Assembly (NCBI GenBank): GCA_951799405.1
Contig: OX637362.1
Span: 10,588,493 to 10,652,492 of the forward strand
Length of the DNA: 64,000 nucleotides
Source: Agapetus fuscipes
Lineage: Eukaryota > Arthropoda > Insecta > Trichoptera > Glossosomatidae
Direction: 5' to 3'
The stretch's first letter is position 1. Each line of letters opens with the position of its first letter. A program made the position numbers and the translations under genes. A model generated the notes under the pieces. The model saw only the letters and a program-made list of their open reading frames with translations, did no database searches and was not told where the DNA came from. Shown piece by piece: positions 33,061 to 42,872 of the stretch.

Positions 33061-33785
33061 ACTCATCGTACAAAAATCCAAATTCAATCTATCAGTAACC
33101 TTCCAACTGTCAACTGGTGTGTTAGCTGATTGGAGCTTGACTGATAACACCAGAGTCACTTCTTAAAATGTTGCTGAGAAATGTGTTATTTCTTATCGAG
33201 TACCCTATTAGTTTGGCATTGAATATAAAATGTAAATAATCATGATGGAACCAAAATACTAGTTTCGCAGGGATCCACTGTCTTTGCAAAGCGGACCCCA
33301 GATTCCTAGGCCATTGTGATTCTGTTAAATATTGTCTTGGAAGGCTCAGACTGTTTGTAGCACTTTATTAGGGAGCTTTCGGCCCATGGAGCTTTTCAAA
33401 CGAAAGCTTTGCGAACGAAAGGGTGAGGTCCTTTTCGTGCGCTGCATCTAAAACTTAAAAATAACTCAAAATTATTTATAAAATTAAATTTTTGAGATTT
33501 GCTTATATCTTTAGAATAAGTTTTTTTAGAATGATCTACATATAAAAGGTACCTACTTTAAAAAAATATTTTTTGAATTTGGAATTGATTTTTTAGTAAA
33601 TAAAGCATAATTGTAACAATTATGCTTCTGAAAAAAGAAAATAAAAGTAAATCAAAATTTGGTATTTCCAAGTGTTTTTTTTTTTTTTAATTACAATGGA
33701 CTTTCACTGTGTTAACAGAGATACCCTTAAAAATATATAAGATAATACAAAACATAATAAGATAATATAAAACTTAACAAAAACA
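33061..33785. other. Unassigned intron sequence
   Basis: Single-copy within the window. The piece ACAATGGACTTTCACTGTGTTAACAG (33693-33718, quoted in parts elsewhere) is the shared end motif of the hammerhead palindromes, suggesting an element terminus at about 33700. Confidence 0.35.
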
Positions 33786-33789
33786 TAAT

Positions 33790-33955
33790 ACAAAATTCAA
33801 ATTTAAAAAACCCTAGTCCTAGTCACCAACATTACAGATCAACAGCTATTTCTTTCTGTCCTTACATACTTATTTTATTTATCCAGAGTGATAACTGATC
33901 TGTGGTGATAACCTTCTTCATACAAGCTCTCCTTTAATTATAACTCTGGATATGA
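33790..33955 (-). pseudogene. RTE-1 LINE fragment
   Basis: Plus CACCAACATTACAGATCAAC, TTTCTTTCTGTCCTTACATA and ATAACCTTCTTCATACAAGC are the reverse complement of the RTE-1 ORF2 end, with small rearrangements. Confidence 0.65.
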
Positions 33956-33956
33956 T

Positions 33957-34205
33957 ATGTTGCTTGACTTATAGGTTGGTATGAGGCTGACCACCCATAC
34001 TGTAAAAAATGGTTCACTTTTCCAATGTAACCCCTGTTTCAAGAGTTGCAGGGCTTATGTTCATTTGAGATTGGGTTTTTATATTGTAGGTCCACATGCG
34101 GCATGTGTGAGCGCGAAATTATGCGTGTCTGCTTGTGGGAATTCATTTAATATAAATCTTAAATGATACATATCTTTGCAACTTAGATTAAGATTTAGAT
34201 TTAGA
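33957..34205 (+). mobile_element. SINE-C copy
   Basis: TTGCTTGACTTATAGGTTGG to CTTTGCAACTTAGATTAAG, with a short deletion after the CCCCTGTTTC block. Confidence 0.7.
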
Positions 34206-34340
34206 TATGCCTCAGTTGGTTAAACTTTACTTTTTCAGACTTTTTAAAGTTTGTGTATTCACACAGTGAAAATTCATTTTTATAAATAATTATAAAAAAA
34301 ACACAGAGTTTTATTTTCACAAATTGAGTATTTAATACCA

Positions 34341-34380
34341 CCTTAAGTACTTTCGACTTATTCACGTCATTATCAAGAGG
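34341..34380 (-). ncRNA. Hammerhead-like motif, U3/A8 variant (left arm)
   Basis: Mirror copy of the motif at 34463-34502: read on minus, TTGATAA, T, GAC...GTC, GAAAG, TACTT. Confidence 0.4.
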
Positions 34381-34462
34381 ATACTAAATTACAAAAATTG
34401 ACAAGACAAACACCATAGAGAAATAAATGGTGTTTGTCTTGTCAATTTTTGTAATTTAGTAT

Positions 34463-34502
34463 CCTCTTGATAATGACGTGAATAAGTCGAAAGTACTTAA
34501 GG
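34463..34502 (+). ncRNA. Hammerhead-like motif, U3/A8 variant (right arm)
   Basis: Core TTGATAA (34467-34473), extra T, stem II GAC (34475-34477) with GTC (34486-34488), GAAA (34489-34492), stem III possibly AGT/ACT, then TAAGG. Stem I is weak: CCT can pair with AGG only with a mismatch next to the core. Confidence 0.4.
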
Positions 34503-34603
34503 TGGTATTAAATACTCAATTTGTGAAAATAAAACTCTGTGTTTTTTTTATAATTTTTTATAATTATTTATATTTTATTTTTTCTTTTAAAGATTTTGAT
34601 ATT

Positions 34604-34850
34604 CCTCGACTTAAAGGTTGGTATGAGGCTGACCATCCATACTGTAAAAATGGTTAACTTTGCCAATGTCACCCCTGTTTCAGGGAATGTCGGCAAGAGT
34701 TGCAGGGCTTATGTTCATTTGAGGCTTGGATTTTATTTGTAAGTACACAATCAGCATTTGTAAGCGCGAACTACACGTGTTTGTTTGTGGGCATACATCT
34801 GAGAGCTTTGAATGAATATATCCTTGCAACTTAGATTATAGATTATAGGT
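34604..34850 (+). mobile_element. SINE-C copy
   Basis: TTCCTCGACTTAAAGGTTGG through CACCCCTGTTTCAGGGAATG to CTTGCAACTTAGATTATAG. Confidence 0.75.
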
Positions 34851-34860
34851 TATAGAAGAC

Positions 34861-35155
34861 TTCCTAGTTTGAGAAGCGCTGCAGAAGGGGTGTGCTTGCC
34901 AGGGGGGGCCGGAATGATTAATGACCTAGTGATTGAAATACTCTGTCAGTAGCGGGGAGTGACGCGGGCGCCGCTGCCGCCCGATACCGCCCCAGAGACT
35001 AAATTATCTCGCAACTGCTGCATGCCTCTGTTTACTGAATCCGACCCTGACTGTGTACTAGGATAACGTTTATTTTAGTAAATTAGTCGTATACAACCGA
35101 AAACTGAAATCTAGGATTTTTTTAGAAGATAAATCTATGGAAATACAGGAAAAAA
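34861..35155. other. Single-copy GC-rich intron segment before the second exon
   Basis: About 34900-35000 is GC-rich (GACGCGGGCGCCGCTGCCGC) and matches nothing else in the window. It could be a conserved intronic element; the sequence alone does not say. Confidence 0.3.
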
Positions 35156-35162
35156 ATTGTAC

Positions 35163-35400
35163 CGGTCCGTAGTCCAGTGGCAACACTTTGGACTCGTAAA
35201 TGGAAGGTTGTGGGTTAGAATCCAAGCAGACTAAAAGGTCTATACAGCCTTACAGCAACTGGATCTTGCTTGAGTATTGGCGCTTTGTAGCGACGACAAA
35301 GCTCGTACACCTCTGCGGCACTACAACAAGTGTCATAGACCCCAAGAGTCCCAAGAATCTAGGGAGTCTCCCGCACAGGATTTCTTAAGAAAAAAAAAGC
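35163..35400 (+). mobile_element. SINE-A copy with LINE-III-type tail, body deleted
   Basis: Head CCGGTCCGTAGTCCAGTGGC, shortened body, then CTGCGGCACTACAACAAGTG to CCGCACAGGATTTC and poly(A). Confidence 0.75.
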
Positions 35401-35580
35401 AGACACGTTCAAGTTTGCGCTTGATTATGGCGCATGTGAACCTACAACATAAAAACCAAATCTTAAATGTACAAACACCCTGTAACTCCTGCCGACCTTC
35501 CCTGAAACAGGGGGGACATTTGCAAAGTGAACCATTTTCTACAGCATGGGGGGTCAGCAGCATACCAACCTATAAGTCAA
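35401..35580 (-). mobile_element. SINE-C copy, 3'-truncated
   Basis: Begins at the GCAGACACGTTCAAG point inside the family and runs to ATAAGTCAAGGAATACAC. Confidence 0.65.
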
Positions 35581-35589
35581 GGAATACAC

Positions 35590-35640
35590 ATCACAAATAA
35601 CACGCATAAAAACAGCGCTCACCAAATAAATCATCCTTAA
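35590..35640 (+). mobile_element. LINE-II-type SINE-A tail fragment
   Basis: ATAAAAACAGCGCTCACC followed by AAATAAATCATCC, about 60 bp before the splice acceptor of the second exon. Confidence 0.5.
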
Positions 35641-35699
35641 AATATTACCAATTTTGATTATTATTAGTAATAATGAGTTACTTGTTATTTTCCTTACAG

Positions 35700-35895
35700 A
35701 TGGGCTTTCTGACCGTGGTGATTCCTCCAGATATCGTAGACGATGACCCATCAGACGAGAGCACCTCCAGGAGTGGGCTGGTGGCTCTCGAGGGCGGCTC
35801 AGTGCGCCTGCACTGCGCAGTCACAGGAGTACCAGCTCCCACAGTTCTCTGGAGGAGGGAGGGAGGCAAGGGGATCAAGACTGCGAGCGGGGAGG
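35700..35895 (+). CDS. DIP/lachesin-family Ig adhesion protein, exon with Ig domain 2 start
   Basis: Acceptor TTCCTTACAG ends at 35699. The exon opens in phase 0 with MGFLTVVIPPDIVDDDPSDE, the linker that follows Ig domain 1 in DIP proteins. It continues as domain 2: GLVALEGGSVRLHCAVTGVP, then TVLWRREGGKGIKTASGE. The first Ig2 cysteine is in LHC and the core tryptophan in LWRRE. The best donor is GGAGG|GTAGGA after 35895, ending in phase 1. The remaining part of Ig2, Ig3 and the membrane anchor lie beyond the window or in unrecognised exons downstream. The donor call is less certain than the acceptor. Confidence 0.9.
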
Positions 35896-35924
35896 GTAGG
35901 ACACATGTCTTCTTCAATTTTTTC

Positions 35925-36085
35925 TTTTTTTAAGGAAACCTGTGCGGAAGATTGCCCAGATTCAAGAGACTCTATTGGTCTATGACACTTGTAGTAGTGC
36001 CGCAGGTGATGTGGCAGTTGTCTTTATCCGGTTACAGGGCCGTTGGCTGCGCAGTGCTGTGGTGTGTGTTGCGTTGCTTTGTTTT
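35925..36085 (-). mobile_element. LINE-III 3' end fragment
   Basis: Plus AAGGAAACCTGTGCGGAAGA, GGTCTATGACACTTGTAGTA and GTGCCGCAGGTGATGTGGC match the reverse complement of the 49470-49640 fragment. It runs into a SINE-A piece without a gap. Confidence 0.65.
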
Positions 36086-36087
36086 GA

Positions 36088-36240
36088 GGCAGGTCACTAA
36101 AGGTCCATCCAGCCTTACAGCAACTGAGTCTTGCTTGAAAATTGAAGCTTTCTACAGCGATGACCAAGCTTGCAGAAGGCTCTTGAGGTGTGATATACAC
36201 AAAAACAGCGCTCACCAAATAAATCATCCTAATATTTATA
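36088..36240 (+). mobile_element. SINE-A 3' half with LINE-II-type tail
   Basis: CACTAAAGGTCCATCCAGCC, then GAAGGCTCTTGAGGTGTGAT, AAAACAGCGCTCACC and AAATAAATCATCC. Confidence 0.7.
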
Positions 36241-36769
36241 TATTTTACTGCATTGATACATACTGTCGCTCACATTTTCCTCAGCCTTTTTTACAAGCAT
36301 CACAACATGCTCTGTAACTTTTGCTACCTTTCCCTGAAACAACACGAACAAGATAAAAAATATTTAATAAATTTGTAATATTTTGTGAGGTTAATATTCT
36401 ATATTATGTTTTTGTACATTTTCGCCTTGTGTCGTATTAGTGGTTGGTTGGGTAGACCGCAGTTTCACTTTGTAAGTGCTCTGAACATACTGAAATGGGA
36501 ACATACGAACGCTTGCCTGAAATTTAATCCGCAAAACAGGTGAAAGAAAGTGTGTGTTGAAAGCTTTTATTGCACCTCCGGTAGCACCGCAATATTTTCG
36601 TGTAATAAATGGTTTTTAATTTTATTTTGGAAACAAATTAAATTATTTTCTTTGTTATAAAAGGTTGGAAAAGGGCTGACCACACGTAATGTAAAATATT
36701 CCAAATTTTTTTAAGGAATTTTATTCGAGGTTCATAATATACTTTTCAGAAAAAAAGATAGACATGCAG

Positions 36770-36970
36770 CAGGGGCGTGCATCCCATACTGGCACATGCG
36801 CCTAATAGGTAGGCAATATATGTTTAAAAAAAAGCCATTTAAGCTTGATACTTGAATTTAAGTTCTATAGGAACCATCATATTAAGCACTTCAGTCAATT
36901 TCAAATTAGTTATTCGGAAGGAACAGGAGAAAATATTATTGTTTCAGAAATGTATTGAAATGTCTTTATC
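36770..36970. repeat. Dispersed repeat, uninterrupted counterpart of 6036-6205
   Basis: GCACATGCGCCTAATAGGTA, AAGCTTGATACTTG and TTCAGAAATGTATTGAAATG. At 6 kb the same series is cut after GAAATGTAC by the solo LTR. 36241-36769 is unassigned. Confidence 0.6.
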
Positions 36971-37071
36971 CAATACACGCGCCTGACATGCAGTATGTGT
37001 ATAAAAGAACATACACGTGTCTCATTGTGAATAATAATTCGTGAGTGCTTAGTACCCATTTTTTCAATCTA

Positions 37072-37222
37072 TAATCTAAGTTGCTGAGATTTAGTGACAT
37101 TTATGATTGTAAAGTCCTTCGAATCTTGTCGCTCTTCCCTGAAACATGAGTGCCATTGGCAATGTAAACCAATTTTACAGTAAAGGTTTTCAGCCTCATA
37201 CAAGCATATAAGTCAAGGAGGA
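37072..37222 (-). mobile_element. SINE-C copy, decayed and shortened
   Basis: AATCTAAGTTGCTGAGATTT, CCTGAAACATGAGTGCCATT and AGCATATAAGTCAAGGA on plus. Confidence 0.55.
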
Positions 37223-37564
37223 TTAATAATAATACATTTTTTGATCTTTAAAAACAAACAAGACCTTAGTTCAATATGCACTTCAAATGAACTAATAAAA
37301 GATAAAAAATAAAAAAACTTTGTTTTAAATAACTTTTAGTTTCACGATCCTTTTTATAAGCAACCCGTTTGCGTCAGCTCTGGGTTGAGTAATTATTTCA
37401 AAGCCTTAGCCGTCAACATTGCAGAAAAACTTTAATATTTTTGCAAGGGTACACTTATAATTATATATAATTTCATACAATTTTTATTTTATTTTTCAGT
37501 TTTTTCTGTTTTAAGATTCCTCTTACTTGCCCTTTTAATTTTCTTCATTCCACTTATTTTTTTT

Positions 37565-37805
37565 GACAAATAGGTTAGTATGAGGTTGACCCTCGATACT
37601 CTAAAAACTTGCTTTCTTTTTCCAATGCCACCCTGTAATTAAAATTAGAAAGGCGGCAAGAGTTGCAAAGTTTATGTTCATTTGAGGTTTAATTTATTTT
37701 GGTTGTACGTGCACATGCAGCATGTGTAAGCGCGAATTTTTCTGTTTGTGGGCATGCATTAAATGTAAACTTTAATGTCAATACATCTTTGCAACTTAGA
37801 TTATA
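37565..37805 (+). mobile_element. SINE-C copy, diverged
   Basis: TTTTGACAAATAGGTTAGTA through AAGTTTATGTTCATTTGAGG to CTTTGCAACTTAGATTATAG. 37223-37564 holds no other feature. Confidence 0.6.
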
Positions 37806-37865
37806 GATCCTAAGACTCGATACACGAAAGAAATAAATAATGATATTTTGGATGGTTGGTGCATT

Positions 37866-37990
37866 AACACTGTGAAAATTCATCTTTATTTAGTTATTAA
37901 AAAATCTGTTTAACGTTTGTGTCCTTTATAATATAAATAATAAAAAAAGTGAAAATAAAACAGATTTTTTAATAACTAAATAAAGAAATA
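37866..37990. mobile_element. Small palindrome related to the hammerhead elements
   Basis: Starts ACACTGTGAAAATTCATC, then arms 37884-37911 and 37958-37985 are exact reverse complements over about 28 bp. The centre lacks a hammerhead core, so this looks like an internally deleted relative. 37991-38585 is AT-rich without a feature. Confidence 0.5.
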
Positions 37991-38589
37991 AATGTTTATA
38001 ATGTACGGATTTTAAAGCAAAGATAAATAAATACATTGCTTGTATGGGATTACATTACTTACTCTGTATATTATATACTTTACAATATAAAATATATACT
38101 TACGTACTTTAAATTTACAAGAAAGCCATTTAGACAAGATTGACTGTCTCGAGTATATGGGTTCTTACAGTGAGAGAATACCTCAACACTCGTCAACAAT
38201 TATTACTCAACCCACGCTTACAAACGTCCGCCAAAAAGAAAAAGTATCTATTTTATTTTTCATAAATTTACCATATTATGTTGGTCTAATTAAAGTAATA
38301 ACATAAAGGAGCAGAAACTAACTTACGGCGTTGATACATACTTTCTACCACTTTTGTCTCAGTCCTGTCAAACTTTGCAGTTGTGTAGTCATACAAAACA
38401 TTTTTTTACATGTCAACTTTTTTTGTACACATAGAAATTCAACTGCGAAGTTCTTTGTTCTCTTTCTTACTAATGACCATTTTCCTGAGTAGGTTGAAAC
38501 ATATAATATATGTTGTCTATTTTCGTTAAAAAAAATTCTAGCCCACAGATATCATAGGTAAGGCAATGGTTGGTCCGGTCGTTAGCACA

Positions 38590-39345
38590 TAAACAGTGCT
38601 ATTCTTAGACATTTTGGTCGTCCGTTGAGCCCTCTCTTTGACAAACTGACGATGCCTGGGCTGAAAGTCTTCTTCTACCACGGTCATTCTTACCTACCGA
38701 ATTTTAGTAATATTTGTATGAAGACTAATCAGCTGATCATCTTGCGGTCAATATTTTTTTAATTATATTGTATGGCTAGTTTTAAGTAATGTGTAAGAGT
38801 TATTTTATTAAGGCTTTCGAGATGTGGTCATATAGAAGGCTTCTAGGAATTTCCTGGAGAGACCACACCACAAATGAGGAGGTTCTCCAAAGAATCGAAG
38901 GAGGAAGTCACCTGCTCAGGACTTTGTCCGAAAGGTGTGCAAGATGGATCGGCCATGTAATACGATAAGAAGGTCTCTTGCATGCCATAATGGAGGGGAT
39001 GACCGAGGGGACCAACTCTAGGGGACGCCCACGCCAAGAGTACCTGGAGGACCTGCTGGTGGACGTGCGCTGCTCAACATATGCAGACCTAAAAAGAGCC
39101 GCACAAGACAGGGAAGAATGGAGAAGAAGAGTAAAAGATATTGCTGCAAACCAATCCTAGGATTGAGTCCCAAGTCCCAAATGAGTTTATGTAACTCCTG
39201 GGAAATATAATTTGTTATATTAATACAATAAAGAATTCAAAAAAAAAAAACTTGGATTGACAGGTCTTCATACAAATGCATCATTAGTTTGTGAAAGCGT
39301 GGGCGCAACGGATGACTAAAATTTCTAAGAATAGCACCGTTGGAT
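38590..39345. mobile_element. MITE-J copy split by a LINE
   Basis: Left end 38595-38758 (TGCTATTCTTAGACATTTTG, then GTCGTCCGTTGAGCCC, then GCTGATCATCTTGCGG) and right end 39250-39340 (CTTGGATTGACAGGTCTTCA, then GGATGACTAAAATTTC, then TAAGAATAGCACCG) are the two halves of the element seen whole at 15668. The middle is a LINE insertion. Confidence 0.65.
38762..39252 (+). pseudogene. LINE-VI C-terminal fragment with poly(A)
   Basis: Plus strand: EMWSYRRLLGISWRDHTTNE, VLQRIEGGSHLLRTL, ARWIGHVIR, one stop, then LHAIMEGMTEGTNSRGRPR and DREEWRRRVKDIAANQS with stop at 39158-39160. The 3' UTR has AATAAA (39228) and a 12-A tract to 39251. The poly(A) tail sets it apart from the RTE and CR1 types here. 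5'-truncated; the C-terminal motifs resemble the remnant at 60-360. Confidence 0.8.
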
Positions 39346-39545
39346 TTTTTTTTTTTTTATAGTAAAATAGATTTGTGGAAAGGAATGCAATCCACCAACC
39401 TATTTTGCCTGGCCAGTTGTCTTCATGCGAAAGCAGAAGCTTGTGTGCATGCAACGGCATCTGTTGAACCAGGGTCAAGGTTATCGTCGCGGGATTTGAA
39501 CCAGCGTTATCCAGTTCCAAATAACCTGTCTTGATCCCCGCGGCC
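39345..39545 (-). mobile_element. SINE-D copy
   Basis: Minus strand: a tRNA-like start with CGCTGGTTCAAATCCCGCG (a perfect B box), then ACCTTGACCCTGGTTCAAC, TGGCCAGGCAAAATAGG and GGATTGCATTCCTTTCC, finishing at an A-rich end next to the MITE. 39546-39889 is unassigned. Confidence 0.6.
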
Positions 39546-40004
39546 ATAGCACCGACAAATGTTGGATGTTGTTGAAAGTTGATCGTATTTGAAGACAAGG
39601 GAGTACTGAGGTGTCTGCGTACGTGTGTAGCGCAGGGCCGGAGTGGGGGGAAGAGAAAGACAAATCCAGATAAATTTGATTGCGCTGATCCGCCCCTGAG
39701 ACACCTGCGGCGCCATCTTGGGCTATAAATATTTAAATGGCATCGGATTCTAGAAGTGCGACAAATTACTATTGCTACTTATCCAAGGAATTAGGGGTGA
39801 CGAGAAAACCGAAATAAAACACAAGGATACCTGCTGTACTTATTTTACCTGAGTATATATCCCAAATCCACCCGATGATTGAGTTTGATAGTCATAATGG
39901 ATATCCATATCCGTAATCGAAACTATCGGATATCCTGAATAAATAAAAATGTCCATATTTGTAATCGAAACTATCGGATATCCTACGCAACTCACGCAAC
40001 TAAG

Positions 40005-40320
40005 CTACACATATAGTGTAACTTCTTGCCGCGTTATCCCCGAAGGGGTCGCATGTGGCGAGTTGAACCTGTTTATTTTTACAGGTAAGGGGGCCGGCCT
40101 TACGCCAACCACTTCAGTTGAAGTGGGGGTTTCCCAGCTCCCAAGGGGGCTGGTACTCATTTCTTGTGAAGGCTGAGTAAACCTTGCCGGTATTTTTATT
40201 ATGGGGTTTGAAATAAACACCGAAATAGGAAATCATTTCTGACACCCTCCTCGGTGGGATTCGAACCCGCGCTCACGGGGTAGAATGCGAGCACTCTACC
40301 AACTGAGCTATCGACCGGAC
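40005..40320 (-). mobile_element. SINE-B copy, full-length
   Basis: Minus strand: head CGGTCGATAGCTCAGTTGGT with GGGTTCGAATCC, GGTGTCAGAAATGATTTCC, then CCAGCTGAAGTGG-type 3' part, CCCCTTCGGGGATAACG and TTACACTATATGTGTAGC. The best SINE-B copy in the window. Confidence 0.8.
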
Positions 40321-40676
40321 TGATAAATAAAATCGGATATCCTAGATAAATAAAAATATTCATATCCGTAATCGAAACTATTTGGATATCCTAAATAAAT
40401 AAAAATAACCATATCCATAATCGAAACTATCGAATATCCTAAATAATTAAAAATATCCATATCCGTAATCAAAATTATCGGATATCTTAGATAAATAAAA
40501 ATATCCATATCCGTAATAGAAACCATCGGATTTCCTAAATTAATAAAAATATCCATGTACGTAATCGAAACTATCGGATATCCTAGATAAGTAAAAGTAT
40601 TTGTAAGTACACAATCAGCATTTGTAAGCGCGAACTTACAAATGAACCTACGCGATTTAAAAAATGTAATTTGTCA

Positions 40677-41022
40677 TGTATGTTCCTTGACTTATAGGTT
40701 GTTATGCGGCTGACCACCCATAATATAAAAAAAAATGGTTCACTTTGCCAATGTCACCCCTGTTTCAGGGAAGGACGGCAAGAGTTGCAAGGCTTATGTT
40801 CATTTGAGATTGGGTTTTTAATTGTAGGTCCACATGCGGCATGTGTTAGCGCGAAATTATACATATCTGCTTGCGGGAATGCATTTAATATAAATCTTAA
40901 ATGATATTTATCTTTGCAGCTTAGATTAGATTAGATTAGATTAGAACTACACGTGTTTGTTTGTGGGCATACATCTGAGAGCTTTGAATGAATTATATCC
41001 TTGCAACTTAGATTATAGATTT
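40677..41022 (+). mobile_element. SINE-C copy plus tail of another
   Basis: 40677-40945 runs from TATGTTCCTTGACTTATAGG to a TTAGATTAGATTAGATTAGA tail. 40946-41022 is the 3' end of a second subfamily (GTTTGTTTGTGGGCATACAT, CTTGCAACTTAGATTATAG). Confidence 0.75.
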
Positions 41023-41127
41023 ATTATATCCATATCCGTAATCGAAACTATCGGATATCCTTAATAAATAAAAATATCCATATCCGTAATAGAAACCGAT
41101 ATAAAATAGTCGGATCTAAATATGAAT

Positions 41128-41265
41128 CTGAGGGAAGGGAGTCGTAGAGAGTCCCCCTTCTTATCCCGGCGTAGTCAGCTTGCATTCTGTACTGTTTCGC
41201 TGCAAGGGACGAAATAGTTGAAAACTAATTCTGCAGAAATAGTGTGAAATAGAGAATGTATAAAA
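41128..41265. repeat. Dispersed repeat shared with 56215-56405
   Basis: GGAGTCGTAGAGAGTCCCCC, CCCGGCGTAGTCAGCTTGC, GACGAAATAGTTGAAAACTA and GTGTGAAATAGAGAATG all recur in order at 56215-56405. Confidence 0.6.
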
Positions 41266-41284
41266 GAAAAAAAAAATTAATACT

Positions 41285-41530
41285 GAATCTAAATCCAAAT
41301 CTAAGTTGCAAAGATATATATCATTTAAGATTCATATTAAATGCATTCCCACAAGCAGACACGTATAAGCACGCGCTAACACATGCCGTATGTGGACCAG
41401 GACCTTCAGAAAAAAAACCCAATCTTAAATGAACAAAGCCCTGTAACTCTTTCCGACCTACCCTGAAACAGGGGCACATTGGCATAGTGTACCATCTTTT
41501 ACAGTATGGGTGGTAAGCCTCATACTGACC
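41285..41530 (-). mobile_element. SINE-C copy
   Basis: AATCTAAGTTGCAAAGATAT through CCCTGAAACAGGGGCACATT to GCCTCATACTGACCTATAT; sits directly against the RTE-1 tail. Confidence 0.7.
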
Positions 41531-41917
41531 TATATCTAATCTAATCTAATCTAAGTTGCAAAGATATGTTACATTGGAGATTCACATTACATGCATTCTC
41601 ACAACCAGACACGTACAAGTTCGCGCTTGCACATGCCTCATGTGAACCTACAACATAAAAACCAAATCTCAAATGGACATACACCCTGCAACTCTTGCCG
41701 TCCTTCCCTGAGACAGGGGTGACATTGGCAAAGTGAACCATTTTTACAGCATGGGTGGTCAGCCGCATACCAACCTATAAGTCAAGGAACACACACACAC
41801 GACAAATTACATTTTATACATCACTAAATAATAATATCCAAATACAAAATATCCATTTACAAATAAAAACAAATTTCAATTTAATAAACCCTAGCCGCCA
41901 ACATTACAGATCAACCG

Positions 41918-42742
41918 TCATTTCTTTCTGTCCTTACATACTTCTTTCATTTCCTCCAGAGTCATAATTTTCTTCATACAGGCTCTTCTTTTATTATGAC
42001 TCTGGATATTCCATTCATTCGCAATTTCGGATATTTGGTCCATCCATACCTTTCTCGGTCTTCCTCTACCACGACATCCATCTATTCTACCAACATATAC
42101 TTTCTTCGTCAGTCTTTCCTCATTCATTCTCTCCATATGCCCAAACCATCTTAACAAACTTCTTTTAATCTTCACTTTCACACTTTCTCTTGCACCACAT
42201 TCTTCTCTTACAAAATCATTCCTCACCCTGTCACTCCGTTTTTTCCCAATCATACTTCTTAGAAAGTCCATTTCAACAGTATGGACTTTACTAATTTCAC
42301 TTTCATTCACCGTCCAGGCCTCGCTTCCATACATCAAGGTGGGTAAAAGTATGCCACTGCGTACCGCCAATCGAGCATTTTTAGATATGTTTTGATTTTT
42401 GGCGATACAAGCTGTGGCACCCAGTACACACCTGCCCTTCATTACTCTTCTTTCAAATTCACCGGTCATTCTTCCATCTTTTTCAAACTTACTTCCCAGG
42501 TATACAAACTCATTTACGACATCAACATTCATTCCATTAATTTTAAATTCATAATTCATACTTTCATCTTCTCTTTCAAAAATCAATACTTTCGTCTTAC
42601 TTGCATTCAACTTCAGATGGTTACCTAACAAAGCTTCATTCAATCTAGAGAGCATTGTTTGCAATTCCACTGCTGAATCAGATACAAGAACTGCATCATC
42701 TGCATACAGTAGAACACTCACTTTGCTCTCTCCTATCATCAA
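41918..42742 (-). pseudogene. RTE-1 ORF2, C-terminal part (RT catalytic block to end)
   Basis: Starts just after the nested insertion with IGESKVSVLLYADDAVLVSD, which contains the YADD catalytic pair. Thumb-like region, LLPTLMYGSEAWTVNESEIS, RWFGHMERMNEERLT, GRGRPRKVWMDQISEIANEW and MKEVCKDRKK follow. A stop (TGA) sits where other copies have the Trp of KKWRLICNVGG, so this copy is a few residues short. Confidence 0.85.
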
Positions 42743-42872
42743 GGCACACTTGTTTAGAAAGTCTTATCCATGATCGGAGAGGGCCCTTGAGGTGTGACAC
42801 ACACAAAAACGGCGCTCTCTTATCATGTGTAATTTAAAATAAATCAGCCTGTTATTATTATTATTATCAATC
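42740..42872 (+). mobile_element. LINE-II 3' fragment nested in RTE-1
   Basis: CAAGGCACACTTGTTTAGAA to GGAGAGGGCCCTTGAGGTGT and a (TTA)n end match the last 16 codons and 3' UTR of the LINE-II copy at 20013-20612. It separates the DCGL and IGES parts of the RTE-1 polymerase. ATCAA occurs at both edges and may be the target duplication, although part of it could be LINE sequence. Confidence 0.8.

Larger units (their letters stand above)
34260..34575. mobile_element. Large palindromic element with two hammerhead-like cores
   Basis: Arms 34282-34416 and 34427-34570 are near-perfect reverse complements around a 10-bp centre (AGAGAAATAA). CACACAGTGAAAATTCAT (34259-34276) bounds it on the left. Each arm carries one hammerhead-like core, pointing outward. 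The near-perfect arms imply recent origin or gene conversion. No coding sequence. Confidence 0.65.
1079..35699 (+). other. 34.6-kb intron of the DIP/lachesin-family gene
   Basis: The intron begins GTCAGT and ends TTCCTTACAG, joining phase-0 exons. It is filled with retroelements and inverted-repeat DNA elements in both orientations, listed separately. No other host exon was recognised inside it. Confidence 0.8.
39890..41112. repeat. 48-bp tandem repeat array, split by SINEs
   Basis: The unit is about 48-49 bp (AATATCCATATCCGTAATCG then AAACTATCGGATATCC). Two units lie at 39890-39985, five or more at 40325-40595, and one to two at 41025-41105. The intervening DNA is SINE-B (40005-40320) and SINE-C (40600-41020). 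Because the unit length is a multiple of three, a long minus-strand open frame appears; it is not a gene. Confidence 0.75.

Noticed and set aside
40308..40556. 82-codon minus-strand open frame with a repeated MDIF-YLGYP-like peptide
   Set aside because: It is the translation of a 48-bp tandem repeat whose unit is a multiple of three; no start context or homologue, and the array extends beyond it.
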